DNA of 64,000 bases from Mesorhizobium ventifaucium. Lineage in GTDB: Bacteria; Pseudomonadota; Alphaproteobacteria; Rhizobiales; Rhizobiaceae. This document shows, piece after piece, positions 8,646 through 17,080 of the stretch. The notes beneath the pieces were generated by a model. The model was not told the DNA's origin. It did not search any database and saw only the letters and a list, made by a program, of their open reading frames with translations. Numbering within the stretch: the first letter of the stretch is position 1; the number at the start of each line of letters is the position of its first letter. The DNA is taken from assembly GCF_935822925.1 (NCBI RefSeq), contig NZ_CAKXZS010000024.1:285796-349795 (forward strand), in the 5' to 3' direction. Position numbers and translations under genes: made by a program.

Positions 8646-9338
8646 CTACCTCTCGGCCTTGGCGGCTAGCGCCGCCGCCTGGCGAAGCCAGTTATCGCGA
8701 CCGATGCGGCCCTTGAACGACAGATAATCGTCGACCCAGGCGATCTCTTCCGGCGTCCATGCCGCGATCTGGCCGTAGGTCCAGATGCCCAAGCCGTTCA
8801 GCACCTGTTCCAGCTTCGGCCCGATGCCCGATATCGCCTTGAGGTCGGCCGGGTTTGCCGGACGATTCATTGCCTTGGGCTGCTTGAAGTCCTCCGGCAT
8901 CAACCCGGCCGGTGCGGCAGCCGCATCCACTACGCTGGGTGCAGCGTCCATGCTGTTCGCCGCTATGTCATTCACGTTCCGGGCGAAGGACTGCGCCTCG
9001 GCGATCAAGGTTTTCGTCGCCGCGCGCGCCTTGGTCGAGGAGCTTGCTCCTGTCTGCGAAAGGCGTTCGACCCTGGCATCCAAATCGTCGACGATCGGTT
9101 GGAAGAGCCGCTGCGAGGCCTCGGCGGCACCCGAGAGCACGCCCATCCACACCCCGAAGGCATGATTGGCAAGCCCGATGCCGAGCGCCGACATCGCTGC
9201 CGCACCCGCGACAGGGTGCGCCAGGAGATTGACAGCGCTGGCCATCTCCTTCGGCATCATCCTGGTCAGGTCCTGGCTCATCTTCTCGAACGGTTCCAAA
9301 TCTGGCACAAAATGATCGGGTCTCGAATTCAGCGACAT
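8646..9338 (-). CDS. Protein with phasin-like N-terminus and C-terminal helix-hairpin-helix domain
   Basis: A 230-residue protein encoded between nuoF and the pentapeptide gene. Residues 38-72 are hydrophobic and Ala/Gly-rich; residues 75-135 look like amphipathic, phasin-like helices. Residues 165-225 form a compact helix-hairpin-helix domain (LKAISGIGPKLEQVLNGLGI, then WVDDYLSFKGRIGRDNWL). The same domain, about 57% identical by my hand alignment (35 of 61 positions), closes the long tail of NuoE (10781-12097). Such domains usually mediate nucleic-acid or protein contacts. No enzyme motif is visible. Position suggests a function linked to complex I, but this is inferred. Confidence 0.8.
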   Translation of the reverse strand: MSLNSRPDHFVPDLEPFEKMSQDLTRMMPKEMASAVNLLAHPVAGAAAMSALGIGLANHAFGVWMGVLSGAAEASQRLFQPIVDDLDARVERLSQTGASSSTKARAATKTLIAEAQSFARNVNDIAANSMDAAPSVVDAAAAPAGLMPEDFKQPKAMNRPANPADLKAISGIGPKLEQVLNGLGIWTYGQIAAWTPEEIAWVDDYLSFKGRIGRDNWLRQAAALAAKAER

Positions 9339-9383
9339 GGGTGGTCTCCTGGTCGTCTCTTCCGTATGCCCCGGCCTGTTTCC

Positions 9384-9455
9384 TCAAATCGGGCGTTCGC
9401 CCGTATTTCAAATCGGGCATTTGCCCGTATTTCAAATCGGGCATTCGCCCGCTTC
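9384..9455. repeat. Three tandem 24-bp hairpin units
   Basis: Three head-to-tail 24-bp units (from 9384, 9408 and 9432) each begin TCAAAT and contain a self-complementary core. The cores are CGGGCGTTCGCCCG, CGGGCATTTGCCCG and CGGGCATTCGCCCG. Between units 1 and 2 both sides of the stem changed together (G-C to A-T), so pairing is kept; unit 3 has one unpaired position. They lie between the nuoF stop and the start of the next gene, in the nuo transcript. Stems and spacing suggest RNA-level function, such as mRNA stability or processing. Confidence 0.85.
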
Positions 9456-9465
9456 AAATTCTTCT

Positions 9466-10770
9466 CTATTCCGCCGCCACCATCACCGGCTCTGCCCGGT
9501 GCGCATTGCGCGAAAACTCGTCGATGCGCCGCTCCACCTCGCCGCGGAAATGCCGCATCAGGCCCTGGATCGGCCACGCCGCCGCATCACCCAGCGCGCA
9601 GATCGTGTGGCCTTCGACCTGTTTGGTCACGTCGAGCAGCATGTCGATCTCGCGCTTCTGAGCCTCGCCCCGCACCAACCGCTCCATCACCCGCCACATC
9701 CAGCCGGTGCCTTCGCGGCACGGCGTGCACTGGCCGCAGCTCTCGTGCTTGTAGAAGTAGGAAAGCCGGGCAATCGCCTTCACGATATCGGTCGATTTGT
9801 CCATGACGATAACAGCCGCCGTGCCGAGACCCGATTTCAGGTCGCGCAACGCATCGAAATCCATCGGCGCGTCGATGATCTGTTCCGCCGGCACCAGCGG
9901 CACCGAAGCGCCGCCCGGAATGACCGCCAGCAGATTGTCCCAGCCGCCGCGAATGCCGCCGCAATGCGTCTCGATCAGTTCGCGGAACGGGATCGACATC
10001 GCCTCTTCGACGGTGCACGGATTGTTGACGTGGCCGGAAATGCAGAACAGCTTGGTGCCGACATTGTTGGGCCGGCCGAAGGACGAGAACCAGGCAGCGC
10101 CGCGGCGCAAAATGGTTGGCGCCACCGCAATCGACTCGACATTGTTGACCGTCGTCGGGCAGCCATAGAGGCCGACATTGGCCGGAAACGGCGGCTTCAG
10201 CCGCGGCTGGCCCTTCTTGCCTTCGAGGCTTTCGAGCAGCGCCGTTTCCTCGCCGCAGATATAGGCGCCGGCGCCATGATGCATGTAGATGTCGAAATCG
10301 TAGCCGGAAATGTTGTTCTTGCCGATCAGCTTGGCCGCATAGGCCTCACCGATGGCGCGCTGCAGCGCCTCGCGCTCGCGGATGAACTCGCCGCGCACAT
10401 AGATGTAGGCCGCAACCGCGCCCATGGCGAAGCCGGCGATCAGGCAGCCTTCGACCAGCGTGTGCGGGTCATGGCGCAAAATGTCGCGGTCCTTGCAGGT
10501 GCCGGGTTCGGATTCGTCGGCATTGACGACGAGATAGCTCGGCCGGCCGTCGCTCTGCTTGGGCATGAACGACCATTTCAGCCCGGTCGGGAAGCCGGCG
10601 CCGCCGCGGCCGCGCAGGCCTGATGCCTTCATCTCATTGACGATCCAGTCGCGCCCCTTGGCGATGATGCCTGGCGTGTTGTCCCAGGCGCCGCGCGCCA
10701 TTGCGCCGGCCAGCGACTTGTCGAAGCGGCCGTAGATGTTGTTGAAGATGCGGTCTCTGTCCTGAAGCAT
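9466..10770 (-). CDS. nuoF: NADH-quinone oxidoreductase subunit F
   Basis: This subunit binds NADH and FMN and holds cluster N3, where electrons enter complex I. The ATG at 10770 (MLQDRDRIFNNIYG) gives 434 residues, the usual length; a longer open frame upstream belongs to the nuoE region. Motifs are GLRGRGGAGFPTGLKWSF (nucleotide/FMN binding) and ESCGQCTPCREGTGW (4Fe-4S). It follows nuoE by 10 nt. The next gene downstream is separated by the 24-bp hairpin repeats. Confidence 0.97.
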   Translation of the reverse strand: MLQDRDRIFNNIYGRFDKSLAGAMARGAWDNTPGIIAKGRDWIVNEMKASGLRGRGGAGFPTGLKWSFMPKQSDGRPSYLVVNADESEPGTCKDRDILRHDPHTLVEGCLIAGFAMGAVAAYIYVRGEFIREREALQRAIGEAYAAKLIGKNNISGYDFDIYMHHGAGAYICGEETALLESLEGKKGQPRLKPPFPANVGLYGCPTTVNNVESIAVAPTILRRGAAWFSSFGRPNNVGTKLFCISGHVNNPCTVEEAMSIPFRELIETHCGGIRGGWDNLLAVIPGGASVPLVPAEQIIDAPMDFDALRDLKSGLGTAAVIVMDKSTDIVKAIARLSYFYKHESCGQCTPCREGTGWMWRVMERLVRGEAQKREIDMLLDVTKQVEGHTICALGDAAAWPIQGLMRHFRGEVERRIDEFSRNAHRAEPVMVAAE

Positions 10771-10780
10771 TGTTCGTCCC

Positions 10781-12097
10781 TCAGACCGGCTTCTTGCCGA
10801 AGACGCGGATATATTCGGCGACCCCGCCCTTGGCCAGCGCCTTGGCCTGCTTGACCCAGTCTTCGCGCTCGATGCGGCCCCGCAGACTGAGATAACCGTC
10901 GACCCACTCGCGCTCGGCCTTGGTCCATGACGCGACTTGCGCGTAGGTGAAGATGCCAAGCGAATGCAGTATGCCTTCGGTTCTCGGGCCGACCCCCGAG
11001 ACCAGCTTGAGATCGTCGACCAGTGCCGGCCTCGCGATGCCGGCCGGACGGTTCTTGTCCTCGAGCGAAGGCTTGGCAGGCTTGACGGTTTTTTTGCCGG
11101 CAGCGCCGATCGGCGCTTCCTTAAACTCCGGCGCCTTGAAAGCAGCCGCCGGCTCAGCCTTGACGATCGGGCCGCTGCGCTGTTTCAAAACCTTTTCGAC
11201 TTCCGGCGCGGCCTTGTTGGCATTGGCGGCCGAATGCCGCGGTGCTCTGACGCTCGCCGCCTTTTCCGTCTCTGGCGCGACCTTTGCCGGAGAAGGCGTC
11301 TCCAGCGCCGGGCTGGTTTCGGGCGCATCGGTCTTCGGCTTGCTGGCCTTCGACGGCGCGGCAGGGGCCGCCGGCTCCTGTACGGCCGGAGCCGCCGGCG
11401 TCGCGACAATTGCCGCTGGTGCTGCCTGCCTGGCGGCCCTCGCAGCCGCCTTGGCTTCCCTGTCGCGGGTCGTCTTCAGGATTGCCTTTTCGCTCTTCAG
11501 CGTCGTCAGACCGCTGATCGGCTCGGAGGTGATGCGGCCGTTCTGCGGCCCGGGCGTCACCGAGGCGCCCTTGCCGGCATCATAGAGGTCGATGATCTCG
11601 GCAAGCCGCTCCGGCGTCAGATCCTCGAAAGTGTCCTTGAAGATCATCACCATCGGCGCGTTGACGCAGGCGCCAAGGCATTCGACCTCTTCCCACGACA
11701 GCGTGCCCTTGTCGTTGGTGTGGAACTGGTCGTGATGGATCTTCGAGCGGCACACGTCCATCAGCGCTTCCGAACCGCGCAGCATGCAGGGCGTGGTGCC
11801 GCAGACCTGGATATGCGCGCGGGTGCCGACAGGATTGAGCTGGTATTGCGTGTAGAAGGTCGCGACTTCGAGCCCTCTGATGTAGGGCATGCCGAGCATG
11901 TCGGAGATCGTCTCGATCGCCGCCTTGGTCACCCAGCCATCCTGCTCCTGCGCCAGCATCAGCAACGGGATGATCGCCGACTGCTCGCGGCCCTTGGGAT
12001 ATTTCTTGATCCATTGCTTCGCCGCTGCCGCATTCGCCCGGTTGAAGGCGAAGGAGGCTGGCTGGAGGCTGGCTTCTGCGAGACGGCGGACTGACAT
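10781..12097 (-). CDS. nuoE: NADH-quinone oxidoreductase subunit E with long C-terminal HHH extension
   Basis: This thioredoxin-fold subunit carries 2Fe-2S cluster N1a. Residues 1-190 are a normal NuoE, with ligands Cys99, Cys104, Cys140 and Cys144 (C-x4-C and C-x3-C). The protein then continues to residue 438, against roughly 160-220 for the core family. Residues 210-350 are a low-complexity Ala/Pro/Lys linker. Residues 363-424 are a helix-hairpin-helix domain closely related to the one in the protein encoded at 8646-9338. The reading frame is uninterrupted and ends 10 nt before nuoF, so the extension is real and not a frameshift artefact. The start abuts the nuoD stop. Confidence 0.95.
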   Translation of the reverse strand: MSVRRLAEASLQPASFAFNRANAAAAKQWIKKYPKGREQSAIIPLLMLAQEQDGWVTKAAIETISDMLGMPYIRGLEVATFYTQYQLNPVGTRAHIQVCGTTPCMLRGSEALMDVCRSKIHHDQFHTNDKGTLSWEEVECLGACVNAPMVMIFKDTFEDLTPERLAEIIDLYDAGKGASVTPGPQNGRITSEPISGLTTLKSEKAILKTTRDREAKAAARAARQAAPAAIVATPAAPAVQEPAAPAAPSKASKPKTDAPETSPALETPSPAKVAPETEKAASVRAPRHSAANANKAAPEVEKVLKQRSGPIVKAEPAAAFKAPEFKEAPIGAAGKKTVKPAKPSLEDKNRPAGIARPALVDDLKLVSGVGPRTEGILHSLGIFTYAQVASWTKAEREWVDGYLSLRGRIEREDWVKQAKALAKGGVAEYIRVFGKKPV

Positions 12098-13288
12098 TTA
12101 TCGATCGACCTCACCAAACACGATGTCGAGGGAGCCGAGAACGGCGGTGACGTCGGCCAGCATGTGGCCGCGGCACAAAAAATCCATGGCCTGCAGATGC
12201 GCGAAGCCGGGCGCGCGCAGCTTGCAGCGGTACGGCTTGTTGGTGCCGTCCGAGACCAGGTAGACGCCAAACTCGCCTTTTGGGGCTTCGACCGCCGCAT
12301 AAACCTCGCCGGCCGGCACACGGTAGCCCTCGGTGTACAGCTTGAAGTGATGGATCAGCGCCTCCATCGAACGCTTCATCGCCGCGCGCTTCGGCGGCAC
12401 CACCTTGCCGTCGAGGTTCGACACCGGCCCGCTGCCTTCCTTGCCGAGCAGCAGGTCGACGCATTGGCGCATGATGTTCGCCGACTGGCGCATCTCTTCC
12501 ATGCGCACGAGATAACGGTCGTAGCAGTCGCCGTTCTTGCCGATTGGAATGTCGAAATCCATCTCGGCATAGCATTCATAAGGCTGCGACTTGCGCAGGT
12601 CCCAGGCGACGCCGGATCCACGCACCATGACGCCCGAAAAGCCCCACGCCCAGGCATCGTCCAGCGAGACGGTGCCGATGTCGACATTGCGCTGCTTGAA
12701 GATGCGGTTGCCGGTGAGCAGTGCGTCGAGATCGTCGAGCGATTTCAGGAACGGATCAATCCAGTTGCCGATATCCTCGACCAGCTGCTGCGGCAGGTCC
12801 TGGTGGACGCCGCCGGGCCGGAAATAGGCCGCATGCATACGCGAGCCGCTGGCCCGCTCGTAGAACACCATCAGCTTTTCGCGCTCGACGAAGCCCCAAA
12901 GCGGCGGCGTCAACGCGCCGACATCCATCGCCTGCGTCGTCACATTGAGGATGTGCGACATGATGCGGCCGATCTCGCAATAAAGCACGCGGATCAGCTG
13001 GCCGCGCTTCGGCACCTCGATGCCGAGCAGCCGCTCTGCGGCCAGTGCAAAGGCATGCTCCTGGTTCATCGGCGCGCAGTAGTCGAGCCGGTCCAGATAG
13101 GGCACGGCCTGCAAATATGTCTTCGCCTCGATCAGCTTTTCAGTGCCGCGATGCAACAGCCCGATATGCGGATCGACGCGATCGACGACTTCGCCGTCCA
13201 ACTCAAGAACCAGCCTCAAAACACCATGCGCTGCAGGGTGTTGAGGTCCAAAGTTGATGTTAAAATTGCGGACGGAGGTTTCAGCCAT
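12098..13288 (-). CDS. nuoD: NADH-quinone oxidoreductase subunit D
   Basis: This 49-kDa-type subunit, related to NiFe-hydrogenase large subunits, forms part of the quinone-binding site. The 396-residue product begins with the typical NFNINFGPQHPAAHGVLRLV block. It also contains IGLLHRGTEKLIE and YLDRLDYCAPMNQEHAFALA. It ends with MLADVTAVLGSLDIVFGEVDR-type residues expected at the C-terminus. nuoD and nuoC are separate genes here, unlike the fused nuoCD of enterobacteria. nuoC ends 9 nt upstream. Confidence 0.97.
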   Translation of the reverse strand: MAETSVRNFNINFGPQHPAAHGVLRLVLELDGEVVDRVDPHIGLLHRGTEKLIEAKTYLQAVPYLDRLDYCAPMNQEHAFALAAERLLGIEVPKRGQLIRVLYCEIGRIMSHILNVTTQAMDVGALTPPLWGFVEREKLMVFYERASGSRMHAAYFRPGGVHQDLPQQLVEDIGNWIDPFLKSLDDLDALLTGNRIFKQRNVDIGTVSLDDAWAWGFSGVMVRGSGVAWDLRKSQPYECYAEMDFDIPIGKNGDCYDRYLVRMEEMRQSANIMRQCVDLLLGKEGSGPVSNLDGKVVPPKRAAMKRSMEALIHHFKLYTEGYRVPAGEVYAAVEAPKGEFGVYLVSDGTNKPYRCKLRAPGFAHLQAMDFLCRGHMLADVTAVLGSLDIVFGEVDR

Positions 13289-13297
13289 TCTGGCGTC

Positions 13298-13905
13298 TCA
13301 ATTCGTCTTGGCTTTCTCGTCGCCGGGCAAGACGTAGTCCGTCCCTTCCCATGGCGAGAGAAAATCGAAATTGCGGAATTCCTGTTTCAATTCCACCGGC
13401 TCGTAGATGACCCGCTTGGCCTCGTCGTCGTAGCGCACCTCGACGAAACCGGTCAGCGGGAAATCCTTGCGCAGCGGATGACCCTCGAAGCCGTAATCGG
13501 TCAGAATCCGCCTGAGATCGGGATGGCCCGAAAACAGCACGCCATAGAGATCGTAGGCCTCGCGCTCGAACCAGTCGGCGCCGGGATAAACGCCGGTGAT
13601 CGACGGCACCACCGTCTCTTCGTCGGCCTGGACCTTGATGCGGATGCGAATATTCTGCTTCGGCGACAGCAGGTGGTAGACAACGTCGAAGCGCTTGGCC
13701 CGCGATGGATAATCGGCGCCGCAGACGTCGATGATCGAGATGAACTGGCATTTTGGATCGTCGCGCAGGAAGCTCACCACCTCGATCAGATCCTGCGGCT
13801 CGACCGAGATGGTGAGTTCGCCATAGGCAAACACCGCATCGCCGATCCGGCCGCTCAGCTTCTCGCCGAGATAGGTCGAGAGTTCATTCAGGCTCATCAT
13901 CCCGC

Positions 13906-13909
<4 letters not shown>
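13298..13909 (-). CDS. nuoC: NADH-quinone oxidoreductase subunit C
   Basis: This 30-kDa-type subunit of the peripheral arm helps shape the connection to NuoD and NuoB. The product is 203 residues from the start at 13909. The start overlaps the nuoB stop by 4 nt; internal ATGs at residues 4 and 5 are alternatives. The family signature is clear: EREAYDLYGVLFSGHPDLRR followed by LTDYGFEGHPLRKDFPLTG. Confidence 0.96.
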
Positions 13910-14843
<934 letters not shown>

Positions 14844-15177
14844 GCTGCAGCTTTCCGTTGGCGGCCAATCCACTCTGATTACAGCACCGGACCCACTTGC
14901 GGAAGCGTGACAGTTTAACCACTGAACCGTTTTAGGGGCTCTATGCTGCAACGCGGCGAGGGTTAGCGCAGGGCTTTCGGCGAAGCAAGTCAAACCTTGT
15001 TCAAAACACGATGCTGGAGGGCATATCCGGATAAACTGGTCCGATCCGCTCCTGTTTGTTTTCCTTCATGTTTCACTCCAGTTTTCTCTCCTGACATAGA
15101 TGCCGCCAAAACCCTGCTAGCATGACGCGGAATCATTCGCCCCAACCTTGGTCGAAAGCCAACAGAGTGCCGTCTGC
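14844..15177. other. Divergent intergenic region between nuoA and the AlkZ-like gene
   Basis: This 334-bp region must hold the nuo promoter. A TTGACT at 14993-14988 (minus strand) could be a -35 box, but no convincing -10 box lies at the right distance. The only coding candidate is a 22-codon ORF on the minus strand at 15069-15001. No repeats of the families seen elsewhere in the window were noticed. Confidence 0.5.
15001..15069 (-). CDS. Possible 22-residue ORF upstream of nuoA
   Basis: An ATG at 15069 opens a 22-codon frame (MKENKQERIGPVYPDMPSSI and two more residues, then TGA). It has a good ribosome binding site (GGAG about 7 nt upstream in CTGGAGTGAAAC). It is in the nuo direction and ends 157 nt before nuoA. 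No homologue is recognised. It may be a leader or upstream ORF of the nuo transcript, an independent small protein, or chance. Confidence 0.3.
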   Translation of the reverse strand: MKENKQERIGPVYPDMPSSIVF

Positions 15178-16374
15178 ATGAAGGAAAAAATCTCGCTCGC
15201 CATGGCCCGGCGCATCGCGCTTGCCGCACAGGGGTTTGCCGATCCTCGCCCCAGCAGCACGCCTGACCGCCGTCATCTGGCCCGTGTGCTTGGCCGCACC
15301 GGCCTGCTGCAGATCGATTCCGTCAGCGCGGTGGTGCGCGCTCACTATATGCCACTCTATTCGCGGCTTGGCCCCTACCCGCTTGCCCTGCTCGACAACG
15401 CCGCCGTGACGCGTAAGCGCAAACTCTTCGAATATTGGGCGCACGAAGCCTCCTTTCTGCCGGTCGAAACCTATCCGCTGATGCGCTGGCGCATGGAGCG
15501 GGCCGAACGCGGCGAGGAAATGTATAATGGGCTGGCCAAGTGGGGCCGCGAGCGCGCCACTTATATCGAAGACATTTACCGCGAGGTAGTGTCGCGCGGC
15601 CCGATCGCCGCATCGGCTCTCGAAGGCCAGAAAGGCTCCGGCGGCTGGTGGGGTTGGAGCGACGCCAAGCACGCTTTCGAATGGCTGTTCTGGGCCGGCC
15701 GCATCACCACCGCGTCGCGTCGTGGCTTCGAGCGGCTTTATGATCTGCCGGAGCGCGTGCTGCCGCCGGCAGTACTTGCCCTGCCTGTGCCCTCGCCTGA
15801 GGATGCGCACCGCGAATTGCTGCGCATCTCAGCCCGCGCCCACGGCGTCGCGACAGCGGGCGATCTGCGCGACTATTTCCGCCTCTCTCCGGCCGACATC
15901 AAGGGCCGCATCGAGGAACTGGTCGACGCCGGCGACCTCTTGCCGGTGACCGTCGAAGGCTGGAGCAAGCCCGCCTATCTCCACAAGGACGCCCGTTTTC
16001 CGCGTAAGATCAAGGCGCGCACCTTACTCGCTCCGTTCGATCCCGTCGTCTTCGAGCGAGCGCGCACGGAAAGACTGTTCGACTTCCGCTATCGCATCGA
16101 GATCTACACCCCGGCCGAAAAGCGCCAATACGGCTATTACGTGCTGCCGTTCCTGCTCGGCGACAGGATCGTGGCGCGCATCGACCTTCGGGCTGACCGC
16201 CCCGCCGGCGTGCTGCGCGTCCATGCCGCCTATGCCGAGCCCGGCGCGCCGCCGCAAACCGCCGCCGAGCTTTTCGAGGAATTGAAGCTGATGCAGGGTT
16301 GGCTCGGCCTGGAACGCATCGAGGTGACGCCGGCCGGCGATCTGGGTTCGGCTCTCGCCGACATTGCCGCGTAG
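15178..16374 (+). CDS. AlkZ/YcaQ-like winged-helix DNA glycosylase
   Basis: A 398-residue member of the HTH_42 (winged-helix) family that includes the AlkZ/YcaQ glycosylases, which remove bulky or cross-linked alkylated bases. The early motif LLQIDSVSAV (Gln45-Ile-Asp47) matches the Q-hydrophobic-D/Q catalytic motif known from this family. FEYWAHEASFLP and the C-terminal FDFRYRIEIYTPAEKRQYGY block are also family features. The ATG at 15178 was chosen; an in-frame TTG 30 nt upstream has no better ribosome binding site. It is transcribed away from nuo and is not obviously linked to its neighbours. Confidence 0.85.
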   Translation: MKEKISLAMARRIALAAQGFADPRPSSTPDRRHLARVLGRTGLLQIDSVSAVVRAHYMPLYSRLGPYPLALLDNAAVTRKRKLFEYWAHEASFLPVETYPLMRWRMERAERGEEMYNGLAKWGRERATYIEDIYREVVSRGPIAASALEGQKGSGGWWGWSDAKHAFEWLFWAGRITTASRRGFERLYDLPERVLPPAVLALPVPSPEDAHRELLRISARAHGVATAGDLRDYFRLSPADIKGRIEELVDAGDLLPVTVEGWSKPAYLHKDARFPRKIKARTLLAPFDPVVFERARTERLFDFRYRIEIYTPAEKRQYGYYVLPFLLGDRIVARIDLRADRPAGVLRVHAAYAEPGAPPQTAAELFEELKLMQGWLGLERIEVTPAGDLGSALADIAA

Positions 16375-16381
16375 ACGTCCG

Positions 16382-16410
16382 TTGACACGACTACCTCCAC
16401 AAGCCTAAAT
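16382..16410 (+). promoter_or_regulatory. Sigma70-type promoter of the cobalamin operon
   Basis: TTGACA at 16382-16387 is followed by exactly 17 bases and then CTAAAT at 16405-16410. This is a very good match to the alphaproteobacterial housekeeping consensus. The predicted transcription start (about 16416-16418) coincides with the first base of the riboswitch P1 helix, which supports both calls. Confidence 0.75.
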
Positions 16411-16416
16411 CCGGTT

Positions 16417-16595
16417 CAGACGGTCTCCTCTCGGCAAAGGGAGGAGCCAAGAGGGAATGCGGTGCGAAATCTCGATTTCAAATCCGCGGCTGTCCCCGCA
16501 ACTGTAAGCGACGAGCCAAGGCCGATAACCACTGGGAAAATCCCGGGAAGGCGGCACCAAGGCGATGACCCGCGAGCCAGGAGACCTGCCGTCTA
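16417..16595 (+). promoter_or_regulatory. Cobalamin (B12) riboswitch
   Basis: The B12 box GCCAGGAGACCTGCC (16576-16590) and the conserved core words GCTGTCCCCGCAACTGTAAG, CCACTGGGAAAATCCCGGGA and GGCGATGACCCGCGAG are all in order. P1 closes between AGACGG (16418-16423) and CCGTCT (16589-16594). The expression platform lies between here and the DUF1636 start. It includes the small hairpin ATCGCCTGGCGG near 16611-16622 followed by GTTTT, and the ribosome binding site AGGAG at 16635-16639. Adenosylcobalamin is expected to shut down the operon, by termination or by occluding that site. Confidence 0.95.
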
Positions 16596-16645
16596 GGACA
16601 TAAAAATCCGATCGCCTGGCGGGTTTTCCGGGCAAGGAGCCTGAT

Positions 16646-17080
16646 TTGGAACGCGACAGCAGTTTTTCGGCTGAGACAGCGGATTTATTATCCCGCGATA
16701 ATGACGCTTTGGCCGGTGTCACCGTCGTCGTCTGCGCCTCCTGCCGTGACGAGACCGGCTCCGATGGCCATCCCCGCGCCGGCGAATTGTTGGCCGAAGA
16801 CACGCGCCGCGCCGCCTCTGGCGAAAACATCCGTATCCGCAGCGTCGAATGCCTCGGCAACTGCAAGCGCCGCCTCAGCGCCGCTATCCTGCGCGACGGC
16901 TGCTGGAGCTATGTCTTTGGCGACCTGACCACGACCAGCGGCGCCGATCTCATCACCGGCGCAAAACTCTTCGCTACTTCGACCGACGGCCTGATTCCAT
17001 GGCGCGGCCGCCCCGATTGCCTGAAGCGCGGCCTCGTTGCCCGCATCCCTCCCCTCGACCTTTTGAAGGACCAGATATGA
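16646..17080 (+). CDS. DUF1636 family protein, first gene of the cob operon
   Basis: A 144-residue protein of the DUF1636 family, often found next to cobalamin or cobalt genes. It has a small-metalloprotein look: VVVCASCRDETGSDG near residue 30 and SVECLGNCKRRLSAAIL near residue 70 provide four cysteines spaced like a 2Fe-2S thioredoxin-fold ferredoxin. The start is probably TTG at 16646, with AGGAG 6-7 nt upstream; no in-frame ATG lies before the conserved region. It overlaps cobW by 4 nt (ATGA). A role in cobalt handling for the chelatase is inferred from context. Confidence 0.85.
   Translation: MERDSSFSAETADLLSRDNDALAGVTVVVCASCRDETGSDGHPRAGELLAEDTRRAASGENIRIRSVECLGNCKRRLSAAILRDGCWSYVFGDLTTTSGADLITGAKLFATSTDGLIPWRGRPDCLKRGLVARIPPLDLLKDQI

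Noticed and set aside
9384..9455. CRISPR-like array
   Set aside because: The 24-bp units are contiguous with no spacers, only three copies exist, and no cas genes are present.
10781..11500. NuoE C-terminal extension as a frameshift or annotation error
   Set aside because: The frame is continuous, ends 10 nt before nuoF, and finishes in a well-formed HHH domain also found in the neighbouring protein.
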